Positions 1 to 11,228 of a stretch of 64,000 nucleotides of DNA are shown piece by piece (positions within the stretch are counted from its first letter, which is position 1; the number at the start of each line of letters is the position of its first letter). The stretch is from Nigrospora sphaerica (lineage: Eukaryota > Ascomycota > Sordariomycetes > Amphisphaeriales > Apiosporaceae). The stretch spans positions 310,001-374,000 of the forward strand of contig JAGVVL010000009.1 of assembly GCA_018287875.1 (NCBI GenBank). The letters run 5' to 3'. Under the pieces are notes generated by a model. The model had not been told where the DNA came from, ran no database searches, and saw only the letters and a list, made by a program, of their open reading frames with translations. The position numbers were made by a program, and so were the translations under genes.

Positions 1-897
1 CGCGTCTTCGGCATCAACCGCTGGATGCGGCGCACCTGCTATGGCTGCATCGCGGCGCTGAGTGCTCATAGCATCCCCATCTTCTTCATCATGTTTTTTC
101 AGTGCCGGCCTCTGCAGGCCATATGGAACAAGTACATCGAAGGCCAATGTCTCGACGTCAGCGCCGTTGCCTACGCCGGTGGCGCCCTATCCATCGCTTG
201 GGACGTGATCCTCATCGCGCTCCCCATTCCCGAAATCCTCAAACTCCAAGTGTCAACCCGCAAGCGCTTCACCATTATCTTTGCCTTCGCCCTCGCCTCC
301 GCCGCTGGCGTGACGACCATCATTCGGCTTCGGTACGTGGTACTGTTCAACGTCACCCACGACCCCAGCTGTACGTGGAGCACCCCTTTCCCCCCCCCCC
401 TCCCCGGGGGTTACCTTGCAAGTGAATAGAAGGCTTCCCAGATCAGGTGGCTGACGAAGACGGAAGGGGATAATATCGATATGGGCGTCTGGTCCATTGT
501 TGAACAACTGTGTATCATTATCTGTAGCAGCTTGCCGGTTCTTCGACAATGGCTTACACATCTGATCCCTCACATTCACGTGGACTGGAATAGCACCAAA
601 CACACCTTGTCACAGGAGAAGGGGCAGACGAGCTCACACCGCGGTGAAAATGCCATGCAAGTATTGCCTCCCATCGCGTCTCGGCCCGTTCCCCGATGGC
701 AAACCTTTGGGAGTCTATTCAACACCGTCAATACCATGGGCACCGTACAGTTCGATCGGACAAAAAAGTACCCCAACTCAAGCTGCGAGGAGCTTACCGG
801 CGACTTGGAATTGCAGAAGCAAGAAAGGATCGTTATTAAGCGCTCGTCCGAGGGGGTTAGTTTAGGAGAGGCGAATGAGCGTGGTGCAAGGGAGTGA
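1..897 (+). CDS. Rhodopsin-domain (PTH11-type) integral membrane protein, 3' part
   Basis: The gene enters from outside the window. The first readable part (to about 374) carries several hydrophobic segments with the fungal rhodopsin-domain pattern: a segment ending FQCRPLQAIW, then GQCLDVSAVAYAGGALSIAWDV and LPIPEILKLQ, and a further membrane span ending in IIRLRYVV. A short intron of about 72 bp probably lies between 375 and 446 (GT before the C-rich tract, CAG at 444-446). The next exon restores the frame as DNIDMGVWSIVEQLCIIIC, which is the last transmembrane helix. A cytoplasmic tail of about 110 residues follows to the TGA at 895-897. Proteins of this family are seven-helix plasma-membrane proteins of mostly unknown ligand; some PTH11 relatives act in surface sensing. 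The family call is strong; the exact splice sites are inferred. Confidence 0.75.
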
Positions 898-1424
898 AGG
901 TGTGTCAGAGGGGTAATGGAGTATAGGCAAGAAGGGGCACGTAGGTTACTGTCAGAACTGGTGGGTAGGGGTAGAGGTTGAATGGCATTAATCTCTGTCC
1001 TTCTATCCATCTGCTGGGCCTTTTCTCCCTTATTTGTAGCCCGCAGCTACCTGTCCGTTGCCTCGCTGGTTTTCCTGTAGAGGTCCCTGCTCTGAGATCC
1101 TCCACTTCTTATCCTTTGTCCTGAATCCGAGCCCTCCCCTGTTGTCCCTCTGACAAGGTGCCCCGTGTTGTTCAGCCTTCTGGTTCCGTTGCCGCCTTCC
1201 TCAGCTCTTTCGTGTACCCTCGAAATCACGGGATTATGTATAGAAACAGGTAGTTTTCTTAAAGCGATATAATCTTATCACGCACAATAGAGATCAACGT
1301 TACGGGTATAAAAGAGAGTATATAATGTGCATGGTCTCTAATAGAGAAGTGAAAGATACTATCTTAGTTAAAAACACGGAAAGGGGGTTATACACGGCAA
1401 GGTTGTGTATCAAACCAAAGATAC
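898..1424. other. Intergenic, no gene seen
   Basis: About 530 bp after the rhodopsin-type gene. It is AT-richer towards 1240-1430 and has no convincing coding frame, repeat or RNA gene. It presumably holds the 3' UTR and spacer. Confidence 0.5.
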
Positions 1425-1437
1425 ACAGCGCTCCTTA

Positions 1438-1604
1438 TTTATTTATTTATGATTCTTACACCTAGCGACCTATCTAGGCCATGAGGACCCCCTGCGTGTC
1501 TAAGCCTAGGAAAACCGTTCCGGGCTGACGTCCGGCCGGATGAAAAACCTAGGTTCCGCTGCGTCGCACCGCTCTTATCTGCTCTCTGACCTGCTACACC
1601 GAGA
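1438..1604 (-). mobile_element. LINE L1: severely 5'-truncated insertion with 13-bp target duplication
   Basis: This 167-bp piece matches, in reverse orientation, the 3' UTR of the LINE family seen intact at 50644-55487, including the conserved block that reads CTAGCGACCT near the end. The 3' terminus is a short A/T repeat (TTTATTTATTTATG on the + strand) rather than poly(A). The insertion is flanked by a perfect 13-bp direct repeat ACAGCGCTCCTTA at 1425-1437 and 1605-1617, the target-site duplication expected of target-primed reverse transcription. Only the last part of the 3' UTR was copied, so no coding sequence is present. Confidence 0.9.
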
Positions 1605-1617
1605 ACAGCGCTCCTTA

Positions 1618-3286
1618 ATTTGCATGCAGTTAAGCTGATATAAAACGCCGCATCGCTAATAATAACTTCGGTTTACTGCTCGACGCGCCTTATGTCAGGT
1701 TTCAGTGTGCTTCTACGTGCCGACAAACATGCCTTAGTAATCACTAGTCACGTTCGAATAGCACCATAATTGGCAGTGATACAAGGTAGTGTTACAGCGC
1801 GTCTGGATCAACTGCCCGCTGCAGCATAAAGCAAAAGCTTCGGGAATGATCCACTTTGTCGCACCACAGCGGCACTGGCAGGATAGTAACGGACTTCAAG
1901 GTTGTTCATTAAAGGAAAACTAATACAAGGAAAGATGCCAGACATGACAGACTATATACTGAAGCTTGCCAGGGCTCCTGTGGAGCTTCTTACGTGACCC
2001 CACTAACAGGTTGTCGACCTTGGGAATACCCTCACGGCGCGACAACCGTCATTACACTCCTCGCGCTGTACCCGATAAATTTAAGATGGACGTTGAAGTG
2101 CATGTGCCATTCAGAATAACGACCAATCGCGTTGTGAGCTGGCGTGTTCGTACACGATCCCGTTCTAATGGACCTGTTCGAATGGGATGCCTGCAGGGGG
2201 GACGCCGGTATCATCCGTATTTTGGCTGACCGTATGCCACACCAAGGGATATTTTACGACCAGCGCCACGGCTGTGGCACCAGCAGTTGGTATGGACTAG
2301 TGCTTCCAGTCTGGATGCTGAGGCCCTGCGCCCGTCGCTGCACATGGCGGCGACCACAATGTCGCTTCCGACAGATCCACACGCCTACGTAGTTGTGATT
2401 CATCTGCTCAGTTGGCCCGGTCTGGAATTTGCGTGTGTCCAAATCAGCCAATCATGTCCCCTAGACGCCCAACCCCAGTGTCAGAACAACTGAATGGATG
2501 GAATGGATGGAATGGATGGGCCGGCACATCTGCAGCCGCTGCCAATCCAGCCCCCAAATTCAATAAGTGCCTCACTGCCCCTTTTAATTGTTTCTCGGAC
2601 TGTCAGCGTTCCGCCTCGTGTCGCGTTCATTTATTACGCATCGCGTCCAGTTTAGTTCCAGCTCGCACACAATCCGCTCCGCCCCACCATCACTGCCTGT
2701 ACCTCCACCTCCGCTGAGCCCGAGTCGTAAAGCTGAACTTGTTCTCGTCCATCCACTCTCTCCCGTCAATCGCCCACCTCTTTCGCCCGCCATCGCAACG
2801 TCTGTGTCGCCAGCCGTCTTCGGGCCCGGGTATCGCACATTATTTCCGCCCGAGACCGCCCTCGCCACTGACTTCTACCCTTGGAGCACGCTCCTAGGAA
2901 GGACCAGGTCTCGGGGACTAGGCAAATTCCGGACCTAGCGCACGAATCACGTTGCACCAACTCCGCGTTCCCGGAATTTCTTTTATTCCATCCCATTTTC
3001 ACATCCGCGCCATCCGCACCATCTCCACACCTCACACTATTACCTTCTCCATCATCCCCTCGCCCTCCTCTGTCTGCCGTCGTCATGCTTCATTAGCACA
3101 CCCGCTTCTGATCCCGGCTCGTGGTTTGCGCCGTCCAGAACTCGCACCCAAGACCACCGTCGCCGCTGACTCCTACTCTGCGAACGCCGCTACCCAGCGC
3201 CTTCGTAGAAAGGACCAGGATCTTGGTGGGAGCCAGACCTGGCTCCCGGTCGTCGAGCCTGAGTTGCGTTCAAGCTGTTAACAGAG
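1618..3286. other. Non-coding stretch with simple and imperfect direct repeats
   Basis: No gene is recognisable; the open frames are short and overlap on both strands. A small tandem array of the GGAATGGAT type lies at about 2490-2520. Two imperfect copies of a segment containing CTCGCCACTGACTTCTACCC (2862-2881; second copy near 3155-3175), each followed by AGGAAAGGACCAGG-like sequence (about 2898-2910 and 3208-3220), show a diverged local duplication of roughly 250 bp period. Confidence 0.4.
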
Positions 3287-3850
3287 GAACAGGAAGCGGA
3301 CGAAGCAGGAAGTGAACGAAACAGGAAGTGAACGAAGCAGAGAGCAGCCGAAGCGGGAAACAGAGGAAGTAGGAAGTGGGCGGAATAGGAAGAGCCGAGG
3401 ACGCCGGATTCGGTCGACGTCCATGAGAAACGGAGCATACCCAGAAGCGACACGAGATACTACCGGCTGAACTGCCCTACGAGTGCTAAACACCTCTAGA
3501 CATAGCTCGAGCGCACGTGTCACAACAGGTGTGATCCAAAATGGCCACAACCAACACGGGAGGGCTGTGTGTGAGCAGCATCGGAAGCTGGGGTCAGACG
3601 CGGCGTGTTGTTTAAGCAGGCTATGAGCAGGAAGCAGATGAAGCAGAAGTGGACGAAGCAGTAAGCAGTCGAAGCGGGAAGCAGTAACCAGACGAAGCAG
3701 AAGCGGACGGAGCAGGAAGCAGTACCCAGACGAAGCAAAACCAGGCGAGCCAGAACCAGACGAAGCGGAACCAGACGAAGCGGAACCAGACGGAGCAGAG
3801 CCAGAGGAAAGATGCGGGAGCAGGAAGTGGATGGAGTAGGAAGAGTAGAG
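3287..3850 (+). repeat. Purine-rich imperfect tandem repeat tract
   Basis: Two strongly purine-biased blocks, about 3287-3410 and 3625-3850, consist of degenerate units around GAAGCGGAACCAGAC. In 3725-3800 the 15-bp unit ACCAGACGAAGCGGA recurs nearly head to tail, and the 5' block repeats CAGGAAGTGAACGAA. Open frames on the opposite strand here code for Ser/Leu/Phe-rich low-complexity protein and are best read as a by-product of the pyrimidine-rich strand. This could be a degenerate minisatellite or the remains of a Glu/Ala-rich repeat-coding exon; neither reading can be decided here. Confidence 0.6.
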
Positions 3851-4515
3851 TACACTCGATCTGGTCGGCACTCGTAAGAAACGAAGCCGCGCCAGAAGCA
3901 GCACCAGACCTATCCGCCGCTGTCCAAAAAGCCCACACCACAGCCAAAGAGAGTCAACGAACACGCGTCCGAAGTGACCCAACGGGCACATACACGTTGA
4001 GGGAGCGGTCGGTACAGCCATCCGCGAAATCAGTGTCCTCTGGTTTGCTCTCTTATTTCTTATACAGCAGACGTTTTAGCGCTTCTTGGCATTAATAAAG
4101 TACTGAACAAACAAAGTACGTATCCCCTAAAACGTTGTATTTGGAAAGAAACAACCATATCCGACTCTTACGCCAGAATTCTGTGTCTGGCTTCTAAAGT
4201 GCACAGGGATAGATGGCAGGGCTTTTTACACCGTGAATTGACGAAAGGCCGTGAATGGAACGCTTGAGAGGCAAAATCAGATGTATGTAGAAAAGGTATT
4301 AGGTACTGGTAATACATGGTCAGCGCTAGGAATGTACTTGGCAGAACCTAATAACAAAATTGAAAGAGCAAACAAGAGGACACAGATTTCGCGGACGACT
4401 GTATATGCATGCTGGCATAGAGAAGGCGGTCGATAGACAAACAGCGGCACATAATGCGACACATGCAGCGGCACAGGCAGCGGCACCAACAGGCCCACGT
4501 CGCAAGAGGTTCTAG
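3851..4515. other. Intergenic, no gene seen
   Basis: AT-richer sequence between the purine tract and the short repeat at 4516. No convincing coding frame or element end was found. Confidence 0.4.
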
Positions 4516-4600
4516 TCTAAATCCAACTGGTTACGACGGCCCACGATTAATGACACATAATAAGACCAATCGTGTCAAAGATTAAACAAATTTTATGGAT
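4516..4600 (+). repeat. Short dispersed repeat; empty-site paralogue of the pogo P1 target
   Basis: This segment of about 85 bp matches the two flanks of transposon P1 joined together. 4516-4559 corresponds to 26542-26586 (shared CTGGTTACGACGGCCCA and TTAATGACACAT), and 4560-4598 corresponds to 28517-28556 (shared TGTCAAAGATTAAA and AAATTTTATG). It therefore shows the sequence without the 1.9-kb transposon. The repeat itself may be a piece of an older element. It directly precedes the 5' truncation point of LINE L2. Confidence 0.75.
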
Positions 4601-4604
4601 CGTC

Positions 4605-7301
4605 GGCAGCTGGAAAACAGCTGACTACGACCAAGCGAAGGCAGAGGCGGCACACCTACCACAGCCAGGGCAACTCGAGACACCAGAAGAAATCGATAGC
4701 TACACCGAGACGTTAACTAAGGAGCTAACACGGATAGCCGACCTAGTTGCCCCCCTCCGCCACTCTAAGGGGAGAGGTAAAGCTTGGTGGAACCACGACA
4801 CGAAAAGAGCTATAGAGGAGGAGAGACGAGCCCAGCGAACATGGCTTTCTAACCGGACGGACGCAGCCTGGCGAGCCCTCCGGCAGTCATCCCTCCTTAA
4901 AAAGAAGGCAATCCGCGAAGCAAAGACGGCAACCTGGAGACATATGCTCCACGAGGCCTCTAGCCAGCCAGCTGGCGTCTGGAATATCGCGAGATGGGCT
5001 AGAACAGAAGGAGCGGCGCCGCCGTTACCCCCAGCAGTCCCTGCACTTCACACACCACGTGGCGAAGCAACGACCCATAAGGAGAAAACAGAGGCCTTCC
5101 GCGAGAGATTTTACCCTCTCCCTAAGGCTAGACCGAACGGCTTCCGAATAACAAACCGGCTCGCAGCGCCTCTCGATATGGACGGCAAGGTGACAGCAGA
5201 ACAAGTCCAAGACGTCCTCACTAAGGCTGGCCAGTGGAAGGCGCCTGGGCCAGACCAGCTTCCGAACGGATTCCTTAAGCGCTTAGGAAAGCCTCTCTTC
5301 CAGGCCTTAGCCTCCTTAGCGGAAGCGTGCTGGCATATAGGATACTATCCAAGAGCGTTCCGGAAAGCAGTGACCGTTATCCTCCGGAAACCAGGAAAGC
5401 AACCAAACGAGTACCATCAAGCCGGCGGATGGAGACCTATCGCCCTGCTTAACACCATGGGGAAGGTGATCGAAAGCCTGCTAGCGCAACGACTAGCTAG
5501 CTTTGCCGAAGAGAATGGACTGCTCCCGGACGAACAGATGGGCAACCGGAAAGGCCGCTCCACGGAAACGGCCTTGCGGTTGCTAACGGACCTAGCCCGC
5601 ACAGCCTGGAAACATGGAGGTGCAGCAACCCTTCTATCGCTGGATATCTCAGGCGCTTTCGACTCCGTCGACCATGGAAGGCTCCTCGCTAACCTGCGAT
5701 CGCTGAGGGTCCCTATATGGACTATTAGCTGGATCCGAAGCTTCCTATCTAACCGGTCCACCACGCTATTCTTCGACGGCCAGGAATCGGACGAGATCCC
5801 AGTCCCGGCAGGCGTCCCGCAGGGCTCACCCCTATCGCCTATCCTCTTCTGCCTTTATACAGCTGGTCTCTATAAGGCTCTCCGCGCCGTACCAGGGATA
5901 GCTACTATAGCCTTCGCAGACGACACAAACCTCGTGGGCTTCGGCTTAAACCCAGAGCAGACCTGCGAGCGGCTAGAAGCCGCCCATAGGGTCTGCAAAG
6001 AATGGGCAGTCAGCCACGGCATGACCTTCGCAGTCCAGAAATATCACCTAGTCCACTTCTCTCGAAGACGGAAAGGTCCGGACACGAAGATAACTTTAGA
6101 AGGTCACGAAATCGAACCAGAAGACTCCTGCCGCGTCCTTGGCATCCAGGTGGATAGACGCCTCCGCTGGGACGTCCATATCCAGTCGATATCGAAGAAG
6201 ATGGCGACGCAGGTCTACGCTCTAGACCGGATAGCCGGCTCAACGTGGGGCGCGTCTCTCCAGCGAGCCCGCCAAGTCTATACAGCCGTCGTACGGTCTG
6301 CGATAGGCTATGGAGCTTCAGAGTGGCACCGCCAGATCTCGAAAAATAGAGCCAAGGCACTCAACGACGTCCAGACAGAGTGCCTCCGAAAGGTCACAGG
6401 AGCTTTCAAAGCCACGGCCACCGCAGTACTAGAAACAGAAGCTTACGTGTCCCCCTTAGACACGTGGCTCAACAGAAGGGTGGCGGCATCGGAAGAGAGG
6501 CTCCAACAGCCGCGTATCGCATCACTCATCCAAGCGAGATGCGATAGCGCAGCTAGATGGATCCTAACAAGACCGACTCGCCGGCGCAGACTGAAAGGCC
6601 CTGACGCTCCCAATCGTAAGAGGTGGCTAGACGAATGGCTAGCTGGAGACTCAGCACACAAGGCTGAGGAGAGAGACTGGCTTCAGAGATGGCAATAAAC
6701 GCAGCAAAATTGAACAGCACGAGCCCCGGCAGCAACTAAGATGCCGCCAGACAAGCACGTCCTCAAGTTCCATAAGGGACTCCATAAGGCGGAGAGCTCC
6801 ATCCTCGTTCAAGCGAGGACTGGCAAGATTGGGCTGCGAGACTTCCTTTTTAAGCGTAGGGTCCCAGGCTTCGACAGCCCCTGGTGCGTCTGCGGTCAAG
6901 GCAGGGAGACCGTCCGGCATATCCTCGTTTTCTGCCCAAGAGAGAGAGGAAGACGAGATCATCTCGTCCAAGCTCTAGGAGAACCGATAGACACGGACAG
7001 GATGCTCGACACCCCCGGGAAAGCAGGGATTATAGCGAGATGGCTACTCCGCTCGGGCAGGCTGGGCATGTTCCAGCTGGCAAATCAGCTTATCAGCTAG
7101 GAAGCGGGCACGCTGAGCCCGATCTCGGTATAGCAGGTCAGAGAGCAGATAGAAGCGGTGCGACGCAGCGGAACCTAGGTTTTTCATCCGGCCGGACGTC
7201 AGCCCGGAACGGTTTTCCTAGGCTCAGATACGCAGGGGGTCCTCATGGCCTAAATAGGTCGCTAGGTGTAAGAAGAAGAAGAATAATAATAATAATAATA
7301 A
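4605..7301 (+). mobile_element. LINE L2, 5'-truncated copy
   Basis: The copy begins inside ORF2, just after the endonuclease domain (the sequence becomes colinear with L4 and L8 at GCTGGAAAACAGCTGAC). It runs through the reverse transcriptase, the C-terminal zinc motif and the 3' UTR, and ends in GAAGAAGAAG followed by (AAT)n at about 7271-7301. ORF1 and the endonuclease are missing, as in most LINE insertions. No clear target-site duplication could be matched. The 5' junction abuts the 4516-4600 repeat. Confidence 0.9.
4606..7100 (+). pseudogene. LINE L2 ORF2 fragment: reverse transcriptase
   Basis: The frame is open to 6698 and resumes in the same frame to 7100. It carries the RT palm motifs SLDISGAFDSVDH, GVPQGSPLSPILF and the catalytic FADDTN (about 5920), followed by the thumb/connection region. 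The C-terminal metal-binding motif PWCVCGQGRETVRHILVFCP is near 6880-6940. Compared with L4, the frame is closed by TAA at 6696-6698 where L4 has CAA, and by a nearby TGA where L4 has CGA. Both are C-to-T changes. No RNase H motif is visible between the RT and the zinc motif. The first part of ORF2, with the endonuclease, is absent, so the copy cannot move by itself. Confidence 0.85.
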
Positions 7302-7329
7302 GTGTTAGATGTACTGCCTGACAGCTGTG

Positions 7330-7455
7330 CGCCAGCCGGCAGAAGCAAAGAACTGCGTAAAACTGGAGTCGCACTCCACTAGCCTACAGCGGGGATCGGA
7401 GAGAGAATAACTTCAGATCATCAACTGAGATGCCACGAATGACCCCAGAATCGAA
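7330..7455 (-). repeat. Dispersed repeat, copy 1 (inverted relative to 32403-32527)
   Basis: About 125 bp, starting at GCCGGCAGAAGCAAAGAAC and including AAAACTGGAGTCGCACTCCA and CAGATCATCAACTGAGATGC, is repeated in inverted orientation at 32403-32527. Some positions differ. Its parent element was not identified. Confidence 0.75.
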
Positions 7456-7573
7456 CACGTGTACAGCGTGGGTCGGTGGCGTAAGGGGAAAGCACGCAGT
7501 TTCGGGTCCACGGGTGTGTATCGGGTCGATTTGTTAACCCGCAAGTAACCGCTGGCAAAATTATGCTTTAATA

Positions 7574-8247
7574 TTAGCTTTCGAAGGGCTTTCTCTGGCC
7601 CGATGGCTGGTTATATCTGATGTCCAATGGCACCGCCCCACTAACGTTCCAGCCGATTCGGTAGACACCCGCTTCTTCCGCAGGTTCTGCACCAAAGAGG
7701 AGTTGCAATTGACCGTCAGTACTGCTGACGTACAGCGACTGGCCGTACCAACCAAAGCCCGTCGTTATCAGGGCCGCGTCGTTGTGGTCACTCGTGAATT
7801 GGACGTCTCCTGAGGCGGGGACCGCAACCAACAGCTCTTTGTTGTCGGTGAGTGCCGTGAGGGTGCCGTCCGCGAAGGTGACTGCCAGCAGGCCTGGGTT
7901 AGTCGGTGCTTGGATGGTATCGTTGGGAAGTGGCGCGAGCTCATCGAGGACAGGCTGAAGTACGTACAGCGCACCTGGCGGACATTTGAGACCGGGCTAT
8001 CATTTGGCTCTTTACTGATATATGCGGATCCTAGGCACACGTATTAAGTCCCGACACAGGCCAATCAAGGTATTGGCTTGAAGCAGGGCTGCCTACCGTT
8101 GATGTTCAAGATCGGAAGTCCGCCGATGCCACCTGTGCCGTATGCATATAACGTCGCGTCCACGACGGCCTTGGCTCTTGCCCCCAAAGCTTCGCATGCT
8201 GTCGGGAAGACAAAAGAGGCAGTGGTGACTAGAAGCGGCAGTAGCAT
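7574..8247 (-). pseudogene. Small secreted protein gene, apparently frameshifted
   Basis: The ATG at 8245-8247 opens a typical signal peptide (MLLPLLVTTASFVFPTACEA). The mature start follows with the motif VVDATLYAYGTGGIGGLPIL, which I recall from a family of secreted fungal proteins of unknown function. A GT after NING (near 8073) and an AG before about 8030 suggest one intron, after which SAYISKEPNDSPVSNV continues. The clearly coding remainder (PPGALYVLQPVLDELAPL to RYNQPSGQRKPFES, stop at 7574) is in another frame. The gap near 7990 is too small for an intron, so a one-base change has probably broken the gene. The start is divergent from the laccase, about 970 bp away. Alternative explanations are a sequencing error or an unusual splice. 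No enzymatic function is claimed. Confidence 0.55.
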
Positions 8248-9221
8248 CGTGGCGAAGATCGAGATGCAGAAAAAGGAAATTGAGAGATATGGTCGCGTGA
8301 AAGTAACAAGAGCGTGGCAGCTACGTGAATATAATACTAGTCGTAAGATCTCGGGAAAGGCACCGCAGAAACTGGGACTGGTGTGCCGTTGGTCAATGCG
8401 ACAATAGCTGACAAGATACCGATGTCAAAAATCGGAGAGCCTCCTGACACTTCATGCGGTCATTTCACTAAGAGCGCACAGATCGCCATGATATGATATA
8501 TACATGGCACCTTGTGCGATCAAAGCGGCAATGGGTGTTTCGATCCAGTCAGTATTTCTCCGCTCTCTGCCCCTTCCTCAGGGTCCTCTGCTGACCCACT
8601 TACGCATTCATTAAGCTACAGCTTAGATGTTGGACGCGCCTCGTTAAAGACAGTACTAGTCGAGCTAGTCATCCCTGGTCTAAGTAATGGCGCCAGGGCT
8701 AGGTCGAACTCTTAATCTAGTCCAAACCATACAACTAGTCTCCGACTGACTCGCCTGCCCGCCTGAAGCCGCGAATTCCAGCGTGTGTGGGTCTGGTATT
8801 TATCATGCGGTCCGCTGGGGTGGATTTGCAACAGACATTCATTGCCGTGAGGTGGAATTAGAGTGAATTGTTCAAACACTTGTACTGTATGTATATCGAA
8901 TCGCCAAGGAAGTGCTAGTAGTAACTGACACCGGCTCTCTAGCTGTCTCCAAAACTCACCGCTACAACGGTATCATAAGCCCTTTACCTGGCCCACTGAT
9001 TTGCACTGCCCCGGTGAACACTCGAATCTCGTATCGAGTGGTGAGAGGAGGACAGAGCAGGAAGCCAGCATACGAGAGAATTTCTCGAGTCTCGTATAGA
9101 GGCTTGTTTACAAACAGGAACGTTTCAGTATGTACAAATAGCATTATAGACTAAATGGTGCACCTCAACCTGCACCCGCGACGTTCATTCCGTTCTGCGT
9201 GAACACATAAAACGCCACAAG
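8248..9221. promoter_or_regulatory. Intergenic region between divergent genes
   Basis: About 970 bp that should contain the promoters of the minus-strand secreted-protein gene and the laccase. An AT-rich stretch ACATAAAAC lies 10-20 bp before the laccase ATG. No operator site can be named with confidence. Confidence 0.35.
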
Positions 9222-11228
9222 ATGAACCACTTTGCGTGGGTTATTGCATTTCTGTCGCTGGCGACCGTGTCTTTTGCAATCCCCTCTTCACAAGATACCT
9301 CTCACTTTCTCGCCTCACGTCAAGCATGTGTAGGGAACACGCCGTCCACTCGCTCAGAATGGTGTGACTACAGCATCGACACAGACTACACCACAACAGC
9401 CCCTGATACCGGGGTAGTTCGAGAGTACCATTTCGAGCTGACCGACATCACCGTTTCTCTCGATGGGTTCAAAAGGGCGGCGATGGCCGTAAATGGGGAG
9501 ATCCCTGGGCCAACCATCTTTGCTGACTGGGGTGAGCACAACTTACCAAAACCACAGCTGCTCCTTTGAGCGCACTGGTTACCACGCCCTCGTCGCGCTA
9601 TTTTCACACTTATTTGAACATTGAGCTACATTCCCTTCATCCCTTTGGCTCGTGTTTTGCGTGTGCAGTGTAAGATTGGACATGTCTAACTGGTTTGATA
9701 GGCGATACGGTGGTGGTCCACGTCACCAATTCCCTAACAAGTACAAACGGCACCAGTATTCACTTCCATGGAATCCGACAGAATTTCACCAACCAAAACG
9801 ATGGTGTCGTGTCTGTAACACAGTGTCCTACACCGCCCGGGTCTTCTATCACATATACCTGGCGAGCGCTCCAGTACGGATCGTCTTGGTGGCATTCACA
9901 CTTTGCTCTGCAGGCATGGCAGGGCGTGTATGGCGGCATCGTGATCAACGGCCCAGCAACAGCAAACTACGACGAGGATATGGGCGTCATGATCCTTAGT
10001 GACTGGACGCACCAGACTGCTGACGCGCTGTACTACGATGCGCAACTCAGCGGTCCTCCCACGCTCGACAACGGCCTCATTAACGGTACAAACGTCTACG
10101 GTTTCCATGACGAGATGGGCCACCGGTGGAACACGACGTGGAAGGCGGGAACTTCGTATCGGCTCCGCCTGGTCAACTCAGCTATCGACACGCACTTCAA
10201 GTTCACCATTGATAACCACACCATGATTGTGATCGCTGCCGACTTCGTTCCAGTAACGCCATTTACGGCCGACGTCATCAGCATTGGCATGGGTACGAGT
10301 CTTATTACCCTAAAGGCAGTCTGGCTCAGAGTTAACAACGGTGATAGGCCAACGATACGATGTTATTGTGGTGGCTGATCAGGCTTCGGTTGCCGACAAC
10401 TTTTGGCTTCGGGCGTATCCGCAGTCCGCCTGCAGTGACAATGACAACGCCGACAACGTCCTTGGTGAGTTACGAGCAACCCCCAGGGATCTATTACTCC
10501 TCCACATCTGCGGTCTGCTAATACACCCTCCTCCAGGCATCATCTCCTACACAGGCTCCGTTGACATCCCGAACACTACCGGGCAGGACTTCATCGATAG
10601 TTGCGAGGATATGGAAGCTTGGTTATTAGTTCCGCACCACAGTATGACGGTTGGCGGCGCGACTTGGACGAACACGGAGACGGCGTCGGCGGGCATCAAC
10701 GAGAACAGTCTGTTCCGGTGGTTCTTGAACTCGACGACAATGCTCGTGGAGTGGAGCAACCCAACACTCCTGCAGGTGTCGCGAAACGAGACGGCGGCCT
10801 TCGCGATGTCGAACGCAGTGCTGGAGGTCGGTCGCGAGGAGTGGGTGTACCTGGCCATCGACACGGACTTGGCTGTTTCGCACCCAATCCACCTGCACGG
10901 CCACGACTTCTTTGTCATTGCCCAGGGCTGGGGCGCCTACGACAGCAACCGCGTTGAGCTGAACCTGCAGAACCCGCCTCGACGCGACACGGCCGTCCTT
11001 AACGGCGCCGGCTACCTGGTCCTCGCCTTCCAGACCGACAACCCCGGCACCTGGCTCATGCATTGCCACATCGGCTGGCACACCACCGAGGGTTTCGGCT
11101 TGCAATTTGTGGAGCGGCGAGAGGACATGGTGGGCCTCATCGACACCCAAGCTCTGGAGGGTAATTGTGACGCGTGGAAGGCGCATCAAGAAGCTGTGGC
11201 TCTCCAGCAGGAGGACTCCGGAATATAG
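9222..11228 (+). CDS. Secreted laccase (multicopper oxidase), four exons
   Basis: Joining 9222-9531, 9702-10292, 10348-10464 and 10537-11228 gives 1710 nt, or 569 residues, which is normal for an ascomycete laccase. All three introns have GT and AG ends and consistent phase. The protein starts with a signal peptide (MNHFAWVIAFLSLATVSFA). It shows the four copper-binding blocks: HFHGIRQ, WWHSH, HPIHLHGHDF and HCHIGWHTTEGF. It ends in DSGI, like the C-terminal plug of ascomycete laccases. Laccases oxidise phenols outside the cell with O2 reduced to water, and serve lignin-related, detoxification or pigment roles. The residue ten positions after the T1 cysteine is Phe, the axial position that is often Leu in ascomycete enzymes. 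Several N-glycosylation sequons (NGT, NQT-like, NHT, NET) are present. All key ligands are intact, so the gene looks functional. Confidence 0.92.

Noticed and set aside
3278..4021. Minus-strand open frame of 247 codons
   Set aside because: Ser/Leu/Phe/Arg-rich low complexity arising from the purine-rich repeat on the other strand; no domain, no start context and no intron structure.
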